Source: Candidatus Cryptoclostridium obscurum | GTDB taxonomy: Bacteria; Bacillota; Dehalobacteriia; UBA7702 | Direction of reading: 5' to 3' | DNA: 56,176 nt | Assembly: GCA_904420535.1 (NCBI GenBank) | Contig: CAJFVQ010000053.1 | Location: forward strand, 1 to 56,176 | Shown here: positions 9,689 through 18,040 of the stretch, one piece after another | Layout of the letters: every line of letters starts with the position of its first letter | How positions within the stretch are numbered: position 1 is the first letter of the stretch | Made by a program: the position numbers and the translations under genes | Notes under the pieces: model-generated | Told to the model about the DNA's origin: nothing | What the model saw: only the letters and a program-made list of their open reading frames with translations | Database searches by the model: none

Positions 9689-10161
9689 AGAATCATCACG
9701 GGAGACTGCCAAATCCGGTCAAATACAGCCTTTGGCTTTTGGGATACAAAGGACGAAGTGTTAAAGATATGACGATGGCACTGAAAAAGCGTGGATTCGA
9801 AGAATCTGTGATTACAGATACAATCGACACTTTGCTTGACTGGGGATATCTTAACGACAGTCAATTTAAGGAAGAGTTGATCGAACGCCGCAAACGCAAT
9901 AATGTGAAAGGCCGCGCTTTTGTCCGCCGCGAGCTGGAACAATCGGGAATTTGTGATCTTGACGATCTCGATGACCTTTATACCGATGAAGAAGAGCAAC
10001 AGATCATTTCGGAACTTTTGGAAAAATGGGGGCGATCTGCTCCCCTGAATCAAGATAATCGCGGAAAATATTTTATGCGTTTGGCCAACCGGGGGTTTTC
10101 CCGCAGCAATATTTTTGCTGCAATAGAAAAACATTGTGACGATACGGAAAGATTATCTTGA
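9685..10161 (+). CDS. recX: Regulatory protein RecX
   Basis: A 158-residue protein with the three-helix repeats of RecX. The pattern [46 protein letters not shown] is the most recognisable part. RecX binds RecA filaments and limits their growth. The start overlaps the recA stop by four bases, which is the usual genetic arrangement. A somewhat divergent C-terminal third is rich in acidic residues. A consensus -35 box (TTGACA, 10158-10163) overlaps the stop codon, suggesting that a new transcription unit begins here. Confidence 0.88.
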   Translation: MKNHHGRLPNPVKYSLWLLGYKGRSVKDMTMALKKRGFEESVITDTIDTLLDWGYLNDSQFKEELIERRKRNNVKGRAFVRRELEQSGICDLDDLDDLYTDEEEQQIISELLEKWGRSAPLNQDNRGKYFMRLANRGFSRSNIFAAIEKHCDDTERLS

Positions 10162-10186
10162 CATTATTGTGAAAACTTATTAAACT
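10158..10186 (+). promoter_or_regulatory. Candidate sigma-A promoter for rny
   Basis: TTGACA at 10158-10163, a 17-base spacer, then TAAACT at 10181-10186. The -35 box is perfect and the -10 box matches four of six positions. It would give rny a leader of roughly 240 bases. That leader contains a tandem 11-bp repeat (ATTGATATATA at 10242-10252 and 10253-10263) and ends in a terminator-like hairpin. Confidence 0.5.
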
Positions 10187-10381
10187 ATAAATAGTATTTT
10201 TTCAGCTGATTTTCAGCTTTCGTGATATAGGGAAATATTCCATTGATATATAATTGATATATATTGGTATATGTTGACCATTGGATTCATAAACATGTTA
10301 TAAGCAATATATGAGGGATAAGAAGGGAAACCCCTGTCTCGATTTATGAAAATAGTATCACATTTAAGGCCGAAACAGCGA

Positions 10382-10415
10382 AAAAGTCAAGTTTATCTTG
10401 ACTTTTACTTTTTTT
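10382..10415 (+). terminator. Terminator-like hairpin just upstream of rny
   Basis: A perfect 10-bp stem, AAAAGTCAAG (10382-10391) and CTTGACTTTT (10397-10406), with loop TTTAT and a T-rich run to 10415. It ends three bases before the rny ribosome-binding site (GGAGGTG, 10418-10424). It may terminate the recX unit or act as an attenuator of rny. Confidence 0.55.
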
Positions 10416-10436
10416 ATGGAGGTGTAGAATTATAGT

Positions 10437-11987
10437 ATGTTTGCGAATAATTGGCTGTTATTTGTCATCGGCATTGTTATTGCAGCCGTAATTGCCTTTT
10501 TTATCGGTTACATTGTCAGAAAAAAAATTGCGGAGGCAAAGATCTCTTCCGCGGAAGAAGCATCAAAAAAGATTTTGGAAGATGCTTATAAAGAAGCAGA
10601 TTCAAAGAAAAGAGAAGCGTTGGTAGAAGCCAAAGAGGAAGTCCTCAAAATGAAAAATGAGGGCGAAAAAGAGGTTAAGGAAAGAAGAAACGAAGTGAAC
10701 CGTATGGAACGCCGTTTGCTTCAAAAGGAAGAAAATCTCGATAAAAAACTTGAAAACGTTGAGCATAAAGAAAACAAATTAAATCGCAAAGAACGTGAGA
10801 TCGACGCGCAGCTGGAAAATATTGAAAAACTCCAACAGGAACAACAGGCAGAATTGGAACGTATCAGCGGTCTTTCCACGGAAGAAGCAAAACAGGTTTT
10901 ACTCAGTGATGTGGAAGAAAAAGTCAGATATGATGCTGCGTTAATGACGAAAGAAATCGAAACGGAGGCCAAAGAAAACGCTGAAAAAAATGCCCGTGAA
11001 ATTGTGGCCCAAGCCATCCAGCGGGTGGCGGCCGATCATGTTTCGGAAACTACCGTCTCCGTGGTAGCCTTACCCAACGATGAGATGAAGGGACGTATCA
11101 TCGGACGTGAGGGAAGAAACATTCGTACCCTGGAAACGCTGACAGGCATTGATTTGATTATAGACGATACACCGGAAGCCGTCATTATCTCGGGCTTTGA
11201 TCCGGTACGCCGGGAAATTGCCCGCATTGCTTTGGAAAAACTGATTCAAGATGGTCGAATTCATCCTGCCCGTATTGAAGAAATGGTAGAAAAGGCCCAG
11301 CGTGAAGTTGATCAGAGAATTAAGGAGGAAGGGGAGCAAGCCACCTTCAGCGTGGGGGTTCACGGTTTGCATCCTGAGCTGATTAAATTGCTGGGGCGTC
11401 TTCGTTATCGTACCAGTTATGGTCAAAACGTTTTGAAACACTCAGTGGAAGTTGCCCAGCTTTCCGGTGTGATGGCCAGTGAATTGGGGCTGGATTCCAC
11501 CATGGCAAAACGTGCTGGTCTCCTCCATGATTTAGGAAAAGCCGTTGACCGTGAAATGGAAGGTCAGCATGCATTTTTGGGAGCGGATATGGCGAAAAAA
11601 TATGGTGAGAGCAAAGTGATTGTCAATGCCATTGCCGCACACCATGGGGATACGGATCCCCTGACGATCGAGGCCGTTTTGGTTCAGGCAGCTGATGCCA
11701 TTTCGGCGGCGCGTCCCGGCGCACGGCGGGAAACTTTGGAAACATATATCAAACGTTTGGAACAGCTGGAAGAAATTGCCGATTCCTTTAGCGGCGTAGA
11801 AAAGAGTTTTGCCATTCAAGCCGGTCGAGAAGTCCGTATTATGGTAAAACCCGATAAGATTGATGACGTTATGGCATATAGTTTGGCTCGGGATATCGTG
11901 AAACGCATTTCCACGGAAATGGAATATCCCGGTCAAATCAAAGTGGTTGTAATCCGCGAAACGAGAGCGGTAGATTACGCAAAATAA
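10437..11987 (+). CDS. rny: Ribonuclease Y
   Basis: A 516-residue endoribonuclease that initiates mRNA decay at the membrane. The order of domains is complete: one N-terminal transmembrane helix (residues 5-27), a long charged coiled coil (about 30-160), a KH domain ([19 protein letters not shown], near residue 220), and an HD domain with LLHDLGK near residue 364 and the downstream AAHHGD motif. The GGAGGTG site lies 12 bases before ATG 10437, slightly far. The gene is followed by an unknown gene and ymdB, as in Bacillus where rny and ymdB are adjacent. Confidence 0.96.
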   Translation: MFANNWLLFVIGIVIAAVIAFFIGYIVRKKIAEAKISSAEEASKKILEDAYKEADSKKREALVEAKEEVLKMKNEGEKEVKERRNEVNRMERRLLQKEENLDKKLENVEHKENKLNRKEREIDAQLENIEKLQQEQQAELERISGLSTEEAKQVLLSDVEEKVRYDAALMTKEIETEAKENAEKNAREIVAQAIQRVAADHVSETTVSVVALPNDEMKGRIIGREGRNIRTLETLTGIDLIIDDTPEAVIISGFDPVRREIARIALEKLIQDGRIHPARIEEMVEKAQREVDQRIKEEGEQATFSVGVHGLHPELIKLLGRLRYRTSYGQNVLKHSVEVAQLSGVMASELGLDSTMAKRAGLLHDLGKAVDREMEGQHAFLGADMAKKYGESKVIVNAIAAHHGDTDPLTIEAVLVQAADAISAARPGARRETLETYIKRLEQLEEIADSFSGVEKSFAIQAGREVRIMVKPDKIDDVMAYSLARDIVKRISTEMEYPGQIKVVVIRETRAVDYAK

Positions 11988-11996
11988 TCAGAAAAC

Positions 11997-12026
11997 GGGA
12001 CCGGCAGAATTATTTTGCCGGTCTTG
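11997..12026 (+). terminator. Weak terminator-like hairpin after rny
   Basis: Arms GACCGGCA (11999-12006) and TGCCGGTC (12016-12023) form a perfect 8-bp stem directly after the rny stop. The downstream tract TTGACC is poor in T, so termination may be inefficient. Confidence 0.45.
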
Positions 12027-12207
12027 ACCATTGATGACACGCTTTCTTCCACTATTGTCGTGTTGCATAAGATGTCTGAGAGTAAGAATATTGTATAGAC
12101 AGTCTCTCGGTTAAATATGATCGGCCAAAATATCATATGTTATTTTATAGATTTACAGTTCGGATTTTGGCGTCATAATTAGCGATTGTACGAAAGGATG
12201 TGATTTT

Positions 12208-12750
12208 ATGAGGTATCAAAACAACGAGGAATTGGCAGATTATGTCAATCTTTTCGTCTCCATTTTGATATGTTTTCCAGAAGTGGGAACCATTAAATTT
12301 GATAAAGACAGTCAGGACCTCTTTTTTACCTTCATTCTGAAAAAAATCGGCACATCCGAGCGCAAAGCATTGGATTTTGGTCTGGTAAGAATCGATATGG
12401 CTTTGGCCCAATATCACCGTATGAAAAAAACGACACCTTATCGTTACCAAGTCAATGTTCATTCCTTGGGAGACCATGCGGTGATTGAAGTGAAACGGGA
12501 TATACAGACCATAACGAGGGAAGAAATTTCTTTTCTGGTGGAACTCTATCGCACTGAATTCAATGAACATCTGGTAATGGAATGCGTTGAACATGAGGAT
12601 CCGCTTGGCGGTGACTGGTATGAGCATGGCAATGTAGTGGAATCCGTTGTGGAAACCAAGCGAATTACGTTTGATGAGAAAAGTATTGGCAATCGTATTG
12701 TTGTATGCCGTGAGGCGGGGAAAGTTTTAGTTTTCAGCAATCCTCAATGA
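12208..12750 (+). CDS. Conserved-looking protein of unknown function
   Basis: A 180-residue soluble protein I do not recognise. It has no signal peptide or membrane helix. The sequence alternates hydrophobic and charged residues as in an alpha/beta fold, with a short Trp/Tyr-containing segment GGDWYEHGNVVESV near residue 135 and a C-terminal strand-rich end. A ribosome site (AAAGGATGTG) precedes ATG 12208. It lies between rny and ymdB on the same strand with gaps of 220 and 31 bases, so it may share regulation with ymdB. Codon use resembles its neighbours. No function is proposed. Confidence 0.8.
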   Translation: MRYQNNEELADYVNLFVSILICFPEVGTIKFDKDSQDLFFTFILKKIGTSERKALDFGLVRIDMALAQYHRMKKTTPYRYQVNVHSLGDHAVIEVKRDIQTITREEISFLVELYRTEFNEHLVMECVEHEDPLGGDWYEHGNVVESVVETKRITFDEKSIGNRIVVCREAGKVLVFSNPQ

Positions 12751-12781
12751 AATATTTTACTTTTATTGAAAGGAACAATCC

Positions 12782-13570
12782 ATGCGCATCTTGTTTTTAG
12801 GCGATATTGTGGGACGTCCGGGGCGTTCTGTTCTGGAAAATAATCTTCGTCGGATTCAGGACGAAGAGAAAATTGATTTTACAATTGCTAATGGAGAAAA
12901 TTCTTCCGGCGGGTTCGGTATGAATAAAAAAGGGTATGATGCCATGATCATGAGCGGCATTGATGTTTTTACCATGGGAAATCATACATTTGATAATAAA
13001 CGGATTGTTGATTTCATTGATGATGCCGATATTGTACGCCCTCTTAATCTAACAATGAGCGCTCCGGGGAAAGGAATTCGTTCTTACCCTTTGCCAGATG
13101 GAAGAAAAATTACCATCATTAACCTTTTGGGCCGCGTTTACAGTCATCTTAACGTTGACTGCCCTTTTAAAACCATGGAATCGGTTCTGAAAGATCACTC
13201 TTTGAAAGAAGAAATCTTGTTTGTGGATATTCATGCCGATGCTACTTCGGAAAAGGTTTGCTTGGGACATTTTCTCGACGGTCGTGTTTCTGTTGTGGCT
13301 GGAACCCACACGCACATCCAAACGGCTGACGAACGGATTTTATCTAGAGGAACTGCTTATATTACCGATGTCGGAATGACAGGGGCATACGATTCCAGCT
13401 TAGGTATGGACAAAGAAGCTGCGATCTCTCGTTTTACCAGCGTTCTTGGGGGAAAAATGGTACCCGCATTGGGAGAACGGCAGATCAACGGAATTATTGT
13501 TGAAATTAATGACCAAAATAAAGCCATTTCCATGCACCGTATTTTTCAGGTTTATCCGGAAGAAATTTAA
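12782..13570 (+). CDS. ymdB: YmdB-type metallophosphoesterase
   Basis: A 262-residue calcineurin-like phosphoesterase of the YmdB/TIGR00282 family. Metal-binding motifs appear in order: FLGDIVGRPGR (residues 5-15), NGENSSGG (near 40), GNHTFDN (near 68) and GTHTHIQTAD (near 178). Bacillus YmdB hydrolyses 2',3'-cAMP and affects biofilm formation and sporulation timing. The length is typical and the metal ligands look intact. The ribosome site GAAAGGA lies eight bases before the ATG. Position next to rny follows the common Firmicute order; the spoVS gene that often comes next is not present. Confidence 0.92.
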   Translation: MRILFLGDIVGRPGRSVLENNLRRIQDEEKIDFTIANGENSSGGFGMNKKGYDAMIMSGIDVFTMGNHTFDNKRIVDFIDDADIVRPLNLTMSAPGKGIRSYPLPDGRKITIINLLGRVYSHLNVDCPFKTMESVLKDHSLKEEILFVDIHADATSEKVCLGHFLDGRVSVVAGTHTHIQTADERILSRGTAYITDVGMTGAYDSSLGMDKEAAISRFTSVLGGKMVPALGERQINGIIVEINDQNKAISMHRIFQVYPEEI

Positions 13571-13737
13571 ATGGAACGGTATGTTTTGGTTTTGTGAATC
13601 ATAGAATGATTTCAGAAACCGGTTTGGTTTTTTGAAGCGGTAGTAAAATTTTTTTTGATTTTTGGGAAAAATGGGAAGGAATATCAAAAAAGAGAGAGAA
13701 AGTATTTATTGAGTTGTATCAAAAGGGGGTGTCTGCT

Positions 13738-13830
13738 ATGGTAATTGGCAAGATGATTTGCTATAACGCAGAGAAAAACCTTGTTTTGGTGCGGACAAAT
13801 ATGGAGAAATTGAATGAATTTTATGAATAA
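13738..13830 (+). CDS. Possible 30-residue leader or small protein
   Basis: An ATG with a strong site (AAAAGGGGGTG, six bases away) opens a 30-codon frame encoding a small peptide rich in Asn, Lys, Val and Leu. It stops inside the dipeptidase coding region, overlapping that start (ATG 13814) by 17 bases in another frame. No homologue is recognised. Because the overlap and the terminator-like hairpin that follows could couple its translation to dipeptidase expression, it may be a leader peptide. It could equally be an unrelated small protein. Confidence 0.45.
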   Translation: MVIGKMICYNAEKNLVLVRTNMEKLNEFYE

Positions 13831-14773
13831 AAGGAGCCTGCTTGTTCCAGGCTCTTTTCCTTTGCGCGCAGACAGTCATTGCGATACTGTCATTGCTGAA
13901 AAAAACGGTTGTCGCAGTCATATTGATTTTGAATGTATGGAGCAATATTGCGATCTCCAATTTTTCGCATTGTATCTGGAAGAAGAAGGAGATACGGCTT
14001 TGGCAGTAGAAGAGAATGAAGCCGCCTATGAGTGCTATTCTTCTCTGCTGAAGAAATATGAAACCAAGCTGATTCCCGTGCTTACCGGGGCAGATCTGAA
14101 AAATATCGGCAATGGAAGGGTTGGTTCCCTTCTGGCAATAGAAAACAGCGAACCGTTGGCGGAGGATTCGGAAGCGTTATTTCGCCTTTACAAAAAAGGA
14201 TATCGCTCCTTTGGTATTACCTGGAGCAATGAAAACTCCTTGGGCGGCGGTGTTAACACCGATGTAGGACTGAAACCCTTGGGACGGAAGGTACTCCGTG
14301 CCATGAACGCTTTGCCGGTCATCGTCGATTTGGCTCATATGAATGAGCAGACCTTTTTTGACGCGATGGAAATTCTGGAGCGGCCGCCCATTGTGACCCA
14401 TGCTTGCTGTCGCAAACTTTATGACCACAAACGCAATCTCACTGACGAACAATTGAGGTATTTGGCGGAAGCCAGAGGTATGTTGGGGATTACCTTCGCC
14501 CGCGGATTTTTGGATATAAATGGCGGAAGTATTGATCGCATTGTAGATCATGTGATCCATGCTGCAAATATCATGGGGATTAATCATGTCTGTTTTGGTT
14601 CTGATTTTGACGGGACAGATTTACCCCTTGATATGACAGGACAACAAGATTTGGAACAGCTCCGCCGCCAAATGTTAGAGAGGAATTTTTCTTCCCAAGA
14701 GGCTGATGCTGTTTTAGGTGAGAATCTCGTGAGCTACGTGTGGGAGCGATTGGAGGGAAGCGATGCGCTTTGA
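13814..14773 (+). CDS. Membrane dipeptidase family M19 peptidase
   Basis: A 319-residue zinc dipeptidase of the renal-dipeptidase (M19) amidohydrolase family. Recognised segments are DSHCDT near residue 20 (the usual DGHxD metal motif in modified form), DLAHMNEQTFFDAM, PPIVTHACCRKLYDHKRNLTDEQ and GSDFDG. It likely cleaves small dipeptides, possibly cell-wall or D-amino-acid-containing ones. ATG 13814 has GGAG seven bases upstream. The first 18 codons overlap a terminator-like hairpin, so a later TTG at 13862 is an alternative, though it has no visible ribosome site. The 3' end overlaps the PHP gene by 11 bases. Confidence 0.88.
   Translation: MNFMNKRSLLVPGSFPLRADSHCDTVIAEKNGCRSHIDFECMEQYCDLQFFALYLEEEGDTALAVEENEAAYECYSSLLKKYETKLIPVLTGADLKNIGNGRVGSLLAIENSEPLAEDSEALFRLYKKGYRSFGITWSNENSLGGGVNTDVGLKPLGRKVLRAMNALPVIVDLAHMNEQTFFDAMEILERPPIVTHACCRKLYDHKRNLTDEQLRYLAEARGMLGITFARGFLDINGGSIDRIVDHVIHAANIMGINHVCFGSDFDGTDLPLDMTGQQDLEQLRRQMLERNFSSQEADAVLGENLVSYVWERLEGSDAL
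13834..13859 (+). terminator. Terminator-like hairpin inside the dipeptidase start region
   Basis: GAGCCTG and CAGGCTC form a 7-bp stem around a short loop, followed by TTTTCC. It sits four bases after the small-ORF stop and within codons 8-15 of the dipeptidase reading frame, an unusual place for an intrinsic terminator. Confidence 0.5.
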
Positions 14774-15608
14774 TTTTCATGTCCATAGCATTCATTCCGA
14801 CGGTACCCTTTCTGTTCGGGAATTGGCTGCCCTCAGCGTTGAAAAAGGTATTGATGGTTTTGCTTTGACAGATCACGATACCATTGAGGGATGGTATCAG
14901 ATACCTGTTGCAGAAAAAGAATATGGGATTACGATTCTACCTGCAGTGGAAATTAGCACAGAATGGCAGAATCGAGATGTTCATATTCTTGGTTTTGGTA
15001 TCCCTATACATTCCCAAAGTTTCCAAAAATTTTTAAAAATCTTATGCGATGAGAGGATAACAAGGGTTCGCAAAATCATTCAAAAGGTGAATGACCTCGG
15101 TATGTTCCTTTCTTTTGAAGAAGTCAAACGTCAAAGCAACGGTTCTTTGGGGCGCCCTCATGTGGCTGCGGCCATGGCGGAGAAGGGGTATGTAAAAGAT
15201 GTTGGTGAAGCTTTTGCCAAATATTTGAATCGGGGGAAGAAATGTTATGTCCCGCGATCCCATGTCTCTCCCATGGAGGCTGTAGACGAAGTCGTTCAAT
15301 CGGGAGGTGCGGCGGTTTTGGCCCACCCTGGGATTGATCAAGCTTATCAAGTTTTAGAAGATTTGGTGGATCATGGTCTCAAAGGAATTGAGGTCTACCA
15401 CAGTTCACATCATCCGGGCATGGAGACAAAATTTATCCGCATGGCAAAAGAGTTCGGACTTTTTGTTTCCGCAGGTTCCGATTTTCATCGTTTGGAAGAC
15501 GATTCCCACGGAATGCTCGGTACGAAAACACTGGATTGGGAACATATGGGGTCTTATTATCGGCATCTCATTATGGAACGAAAGAAGGATATGGGTGCAA
15601 ATGTTTAA
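14763..15608 (+). CDS. PHP-domain phosphoesterase
   Basis: A 281-residue protein of the PHP family close to YciV/RNase AM-type enzymes. The start reads RFDFHVHSIHSDGT, giving the first H-x-H metal motif, followed by LTDHDTIEGW, AVEISTEW and, near the C-terminus, GSDFHRLE. Members hydrolyse 3',5'-nucleoside bisphosphates or trim short RNA 5' ends. GGAGG lies five bases before ATG 14763 and inside the dipeptidase gene, so the genes are coupled. The stop overlaps the cobS start by eight bases. The precise substrate is not evident. Confidence 0.87.
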   Translation: MRFDFHVHSIHSDGTLSVRELAALSVEKGIDGFALTDHDTIEGWYQIPVAEKEYGITILPAVEISTEWQNRDVHILGFGIPIHSQSFQKFLKILCDERITRVRKIIQKVNDLGMFLSFEEVKRQSNGSLGRPHVAAAMAEKGYVKDVGEAFAKYLNRGKKCYVPRSHVSPMEAVDEVVQSGGAAVLAHPGIDQAYQVLEDLVDHGLKGIEVYHSSHHPGMETKFIRMAKEFGLFVSAGSDFHRLEDDSHGMLGTKTLDWEHMGSYYRHLIMERKKDMGANV

Positions 15609-16356
15609 AGAATTTCGGATTGCCGTTTCATTCTTGACACGGCTTCCTTTGAAATATAAAGGTGAATGGGATGAGAAAGGTTTCTCCCGTTCGGCAATTT
15701 ATTTCCCTGTGGTCGGTTTGATTGTGGGAGTTTTAACTGCTTTGGTCATATGGCTGGTAGGAAAGACAGGGTATTATCATATTGCGGCTTTTCTGGGTCT
15801 GCTTACTTCTATTGTCATCAGCGGCGGGTTGCATCTTGATGGTTTTATGGATATGTGTGACGGCATTCTTGCCTCCCGCGGCCCTGAGCGCGCTTTGGAA
15901 ATTATGAAAGACAGTCGGGTCGGTTCTTTTTCCGTCATCGGAGTGTGTCTTCTTCTATTGGGTAAGTTTTTGCTTTACGATACTTTAGCTTCTCTGCCCA
16001 TGATGGTTGCGGCAATTGTGACGGGATTGACTTTTTTCCGTTTTGTCTGCTTGTGCTGTCTGCTGTTTTTTCCCTGTGCCAGAAAAGAAGGTCTTGCTGT
16101 GATGATCCAAAAATACGTATCGAAACCTTGGGTCTTTGTCGGTGTCTTTGTCCTCGCTTTGGAAGTAATCGTTTTGGGCGGGTGGCAATATTTGGTACCT
16201 GCCATGGCATTGTCTCTTCTTTTGATGATGCTTTTAACTCAGCGGATCAATACATTTCTCGGCGGAATTACCGGTGATATTCAAGGCGCTATGGGAGAAT
16301 TGAGTGAATTTTTATATTTGGCACTCGTAATTATTTTTTATTCCATCTTTTCCTAA
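15601..16356 (+). CDS. cobS: Adenosylcobinamide-GDP ribazoletransferase (cobalamin synthase)
   Basis: A 251-residue polytopic membrane enzyme joining adenosylcobinamide-GDP with alpha-ribazole in the last steps of cobalamin synthesis. It has the typical N-terminus FRIAVSFLTRLPL and the acidic metal motif GGLHLDGFMDMCDG around residue 80, with GDIQGAMGE near the end. I chose ATG 15601, which gives the normal length; a longer frame from 15373 lies inside the PHP gene. No other cob genes are adjacent. A corrinoid route fits an organism whose acetyl-CoA pathway uses the corrinoid protein AcsCD. No cobalamin riboswitch was seen upstream. Confidence 0.92.
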   Translation: MFKEFRIAVSFLTRLPLKYKGEWDEKGFSRSAIYFPVVGLIVGVLTALVIWLVGKTGYYHIAAFLGLLTSIVISGGLHLDGFMDMCDGILASRGPERALEIMKDSRVGSFSVIGVCLLLLGKFLLYDTLASLPMMVAAIVTGLTFFRFVCLCCLLFFPCARKEGLAVMIQKYVSKPWVFVGVFVLALEVIVLGGWQYLVPAMALSLLLMMLLTQRINTFLGGITGDIQGAMGELSEFLYLALVIIFYSIFS

Positions 16357-16384
16357 AAAAGTGTGAAATAATTCTGAATTTTAC

Positions 16385-16413
16385 TGGAAATGTGGAATCA
16401 TTTGTGCTATCAT
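16385..16413 (+). promoter_or_regulatory. Candidate promoter upstream of codY
   Basis: TGGAAA (16385-16390), a 17-base spacer and TATCAT (16408-16413), with an extended TG one base before the -10. The -35 is weak. It lies 177 bases before codY; the rest of the 16357-16589 gap shows no other clear signal. Confidence 0.35.
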
Positions 16414-16589
16414 ATAAACTAACCAGTTCGCAGGCATTTTTGTGTCGAACTTCCTTAAGAAGAGCCTTATGAAAATGATCAAAAAATCAGTAGGGGTTAA
16501 AGTTTTTTGATTAGATAAGAAAAAGAGGATGAGTTCTTTGCCGGATGAAAATGCATCGCGACATCAAATGAAAAAGGAAGTGTGGCTGT

Positions 16590-17369
16590 ATGAGAGAATT
16601 ATTAGAAAAAATGAGAATGCTGAATCAGTTGATTCAGAGACAAGCGGCAGAGTTATTGGATTTTGACGATGTGGCAAAGGTGATTGCCCATAATATCGGC
16701 GCCAATACCTATATCATAAGTCAAGAAGGACACTTGCTGGGGTATTCTCTGGATAAGGTCAAAATTTGCGATATTATGATTGAACTGCTGAATGAGGGGA
16801 GGGTTTTTCCGCAAGCATATAATGAAGAATTGAATGAAGCGGAAGAAACGAAAGTTAATATTCCTCGTAACGGAAAATGCGCTTTCCGCCCTGGCCATAT
16901 CTGCCATATGGGAAATAAGTTTACAACTATCATTCCTATTATTGGCAGTGGAGAGCGTCTTGGTACCATGGTATTGTCCAAGCTTAGTGAATTTCATGAT
17001 GCGGATTTGATCTTGGCGGAATACTGTGCCACTGTTGTGGGAATTGAAATTGTTCGTTCCCAGGCGGAACAAGCGGAGTCAACGGCTCGTCAGAGAGATG
17101 CAGTTACCGTTGCGATGCACGCACTTTCTTATTCTGAGATGGAAGCGGTGGAACAAATTTTTCAAGAATTAGAAGAAGGTGAGGGGCTTCTTGTTGCCAG
17201 TAAAATCGCAAAACAAGTGGGAATTACTCGTTCGGTGATTGTCAATGCTTTGCGCAAGCTGGAAAGTGCCGGAGTGATCGAAGTGCGCTCTTTAGGCATG
17301 AAGGGGACCCATATTAAAGTCATGAATGACTATTTAATGGATGAACTTAATAAACTTCGACAAAAATAG
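16590..17369 (+). CDS. codY: GTP-sensing pleiotropic repressor CodY
   Basis: A 259-residue protein of exactly CodY length. The N-terminal GAF domain (residues 1-155) binds branched-chain amino acids, starting MRELLEKMRMLNQLIQRQ. The C-terminal winged helix-turn-helix (about 200-245) reads VASKIAKQVGITRSVIVNALRKLESAGVIEVRSLGMKGTHI, almost invariant in the family. CodY represses stationary-phase and nutrient-acquisition genes when GTP and isoleucine are plentiful. It is not next to xerC-hslVU as in Bacillus but after cobS, and is followed by a Nudix-like gene. Presence of CodY supports a Firmicute host. Confidence 0.96.
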   Translation: MRELLEKMRMLNQLIQRQAAELLDFDDVAKVIAHNIGANTYIISQEGHLLGYSLDKVKICDIMIELLNEGRVFPQAYNEELNEAEETKVNIPRNGKCAFRPGHICHMGNKFTTIIPIIGSGERLGTMVLSKLSEFHDADLILAEYCATVVGIEIVRSQAEQAESTARQRDAVTVAMHALSYSEMEAVEQIFQELEEGEGLLVASKIAKQVGITRSVIVNALRKLESAGVIEVRSLGMKGTHIKVMNDYLMDELNKLRQK

Positions 17370-17406
17370 TCTTTGCCTGCAAAAGGGCAAGAAGGGGGTA
17401 ATGCAA

Positions 17407-17820
17407 ATGCTTTTTAGAGAGTGTGCTGGTGGTATTATTTTTTGCGGGGATAAGGTATTCCTGCTTCAAAACGAAAAAGGAGAATGGGTATTCCCAAAAG
17501 GTGTGATTAAACATGGGAAAACTTCTGCCGGGGTTGCCGTGGAAAGGGCCCAAATTGAAGCAGGAATCGACGCTGAGATTTTAAGCGCCGTTGGTGAAAC
17601 AAGTTATGAATTTTACTCAATTACACGTAATGCCCCGGTTTGCAATCGTATTGTTTGGTTTTTGATGAAAGCGGAAACCCTTGATTATAAAATTAATGAA
17701 GACGATAAGAAGATCAAAAAAGGCGGCTACTATAACATTATCGAAGCATTTGATAAAGTCACTTACAGCCAAGATAAATCATTGCTGAATATTGCATACA
17801 GAAAGCTCAAGGAGCTGTAA
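17407..17820 (+). CDS. Nudix-fold protein with degenerate Nudix box
   Basis: A 137-residue Nudix-fold protein. The context is typical (GGIIFCGDKVFLLQNEKGEW, then FPKG), but the box reads G-VIKHG-K-TSAGVAV-ER-AQIE-AGI where the consensus is G-x5-E-x7-RE-U-x-EE-x-GU. The first Glu is Lys, RE is swapped to ER, and only one Glu of the EE pair remains. Metal-dependent hydrolysis may therefore be lost, leaving a ligand-sensing fold, or the substrate site may use other residues. I chose ATG 17407, seven bases after GAAGGGGGT; upstream in-frame ATGs at 17401 and 17341 fit less well. It follows codY by 37 bases and is probably co-transcribed. Confidence 0.8.
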   Translation: MLFRECAGGIIFCGDKVFLLQNEKGEWVFPKGVIKHGKTSAGVAVERAQIEAGIDAEILSAVGETSYEFYSITRNAPVCNRIVWFLMKAETLDYKINEDDKKIKKGGYYNIIEAFDKVTYSQDKSLLNIAYRKLKEL

Positions 17821-17827
17821 TTGCTTC

Positions 17828-17856
17828 TTGACAACCGTTTGAACTTTTGGTATACT
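17828..17856 (+). promoter_or_regulatory. Strong sigma-A promoter for the tRNA pair
   Basis: TTGACA (17828-17833), exactly 17 bases, and TATACT (17851-17856) give a near-consensus promoter about 65 bases before tRNA-Pro, directly after the Nudix gene stop. Confidence 0.8.
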
Positions 17857-17922
17857 ATCATTCGTTGAAATGATCAGGTGGTGCTTGGTACTGGGCATCA
17901 GGCGGAGTACGGGCATTATACG

Positions 17923-17999
17923 CGGGACGTAGCGCAGTTTGGTAGCGCACCTGATTTGGGATCAGGAGGTCGCAGGTTCGAATCCTGTCGTCCCGACCA
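17923..17999 (+). tRNA. tRNA-Pro (anticodon TGG)
   Basis: A full 77-base cloverleaf can be folded. Acceptor arms CGGGACG and CGTCCCG pair completely. The anticodon stem CCTGA/TCAGG frames loop TTTGGGA with anticodon TGG at 17957-17959, the T loop is TTCGAAT, and CCA is encoded. It reads CCN proline codons. It is transcribed with the following tRNA-Gln from the near-consensus promoter at 17828. Confidence 0.95.
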
Positions 18000-18040
18000 A
18001 CGCTTGATTCCCGCGGCAGAGTCATGGATACAAATGATAA

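Noticed and set aside
15373-15600. N-terminal extension of cobS
   Set aside because: Lies inside the PHP gene in another frame; the family starts at the FRIAVSFLTRLPL region.
16366-16382. CodY-box-like sequence upstream of codY
   Set aside because: Centred on TCAGAA-like bases but with about five mismatches to AATTTTCWGAAAATT, too weak to claim autoregulation.
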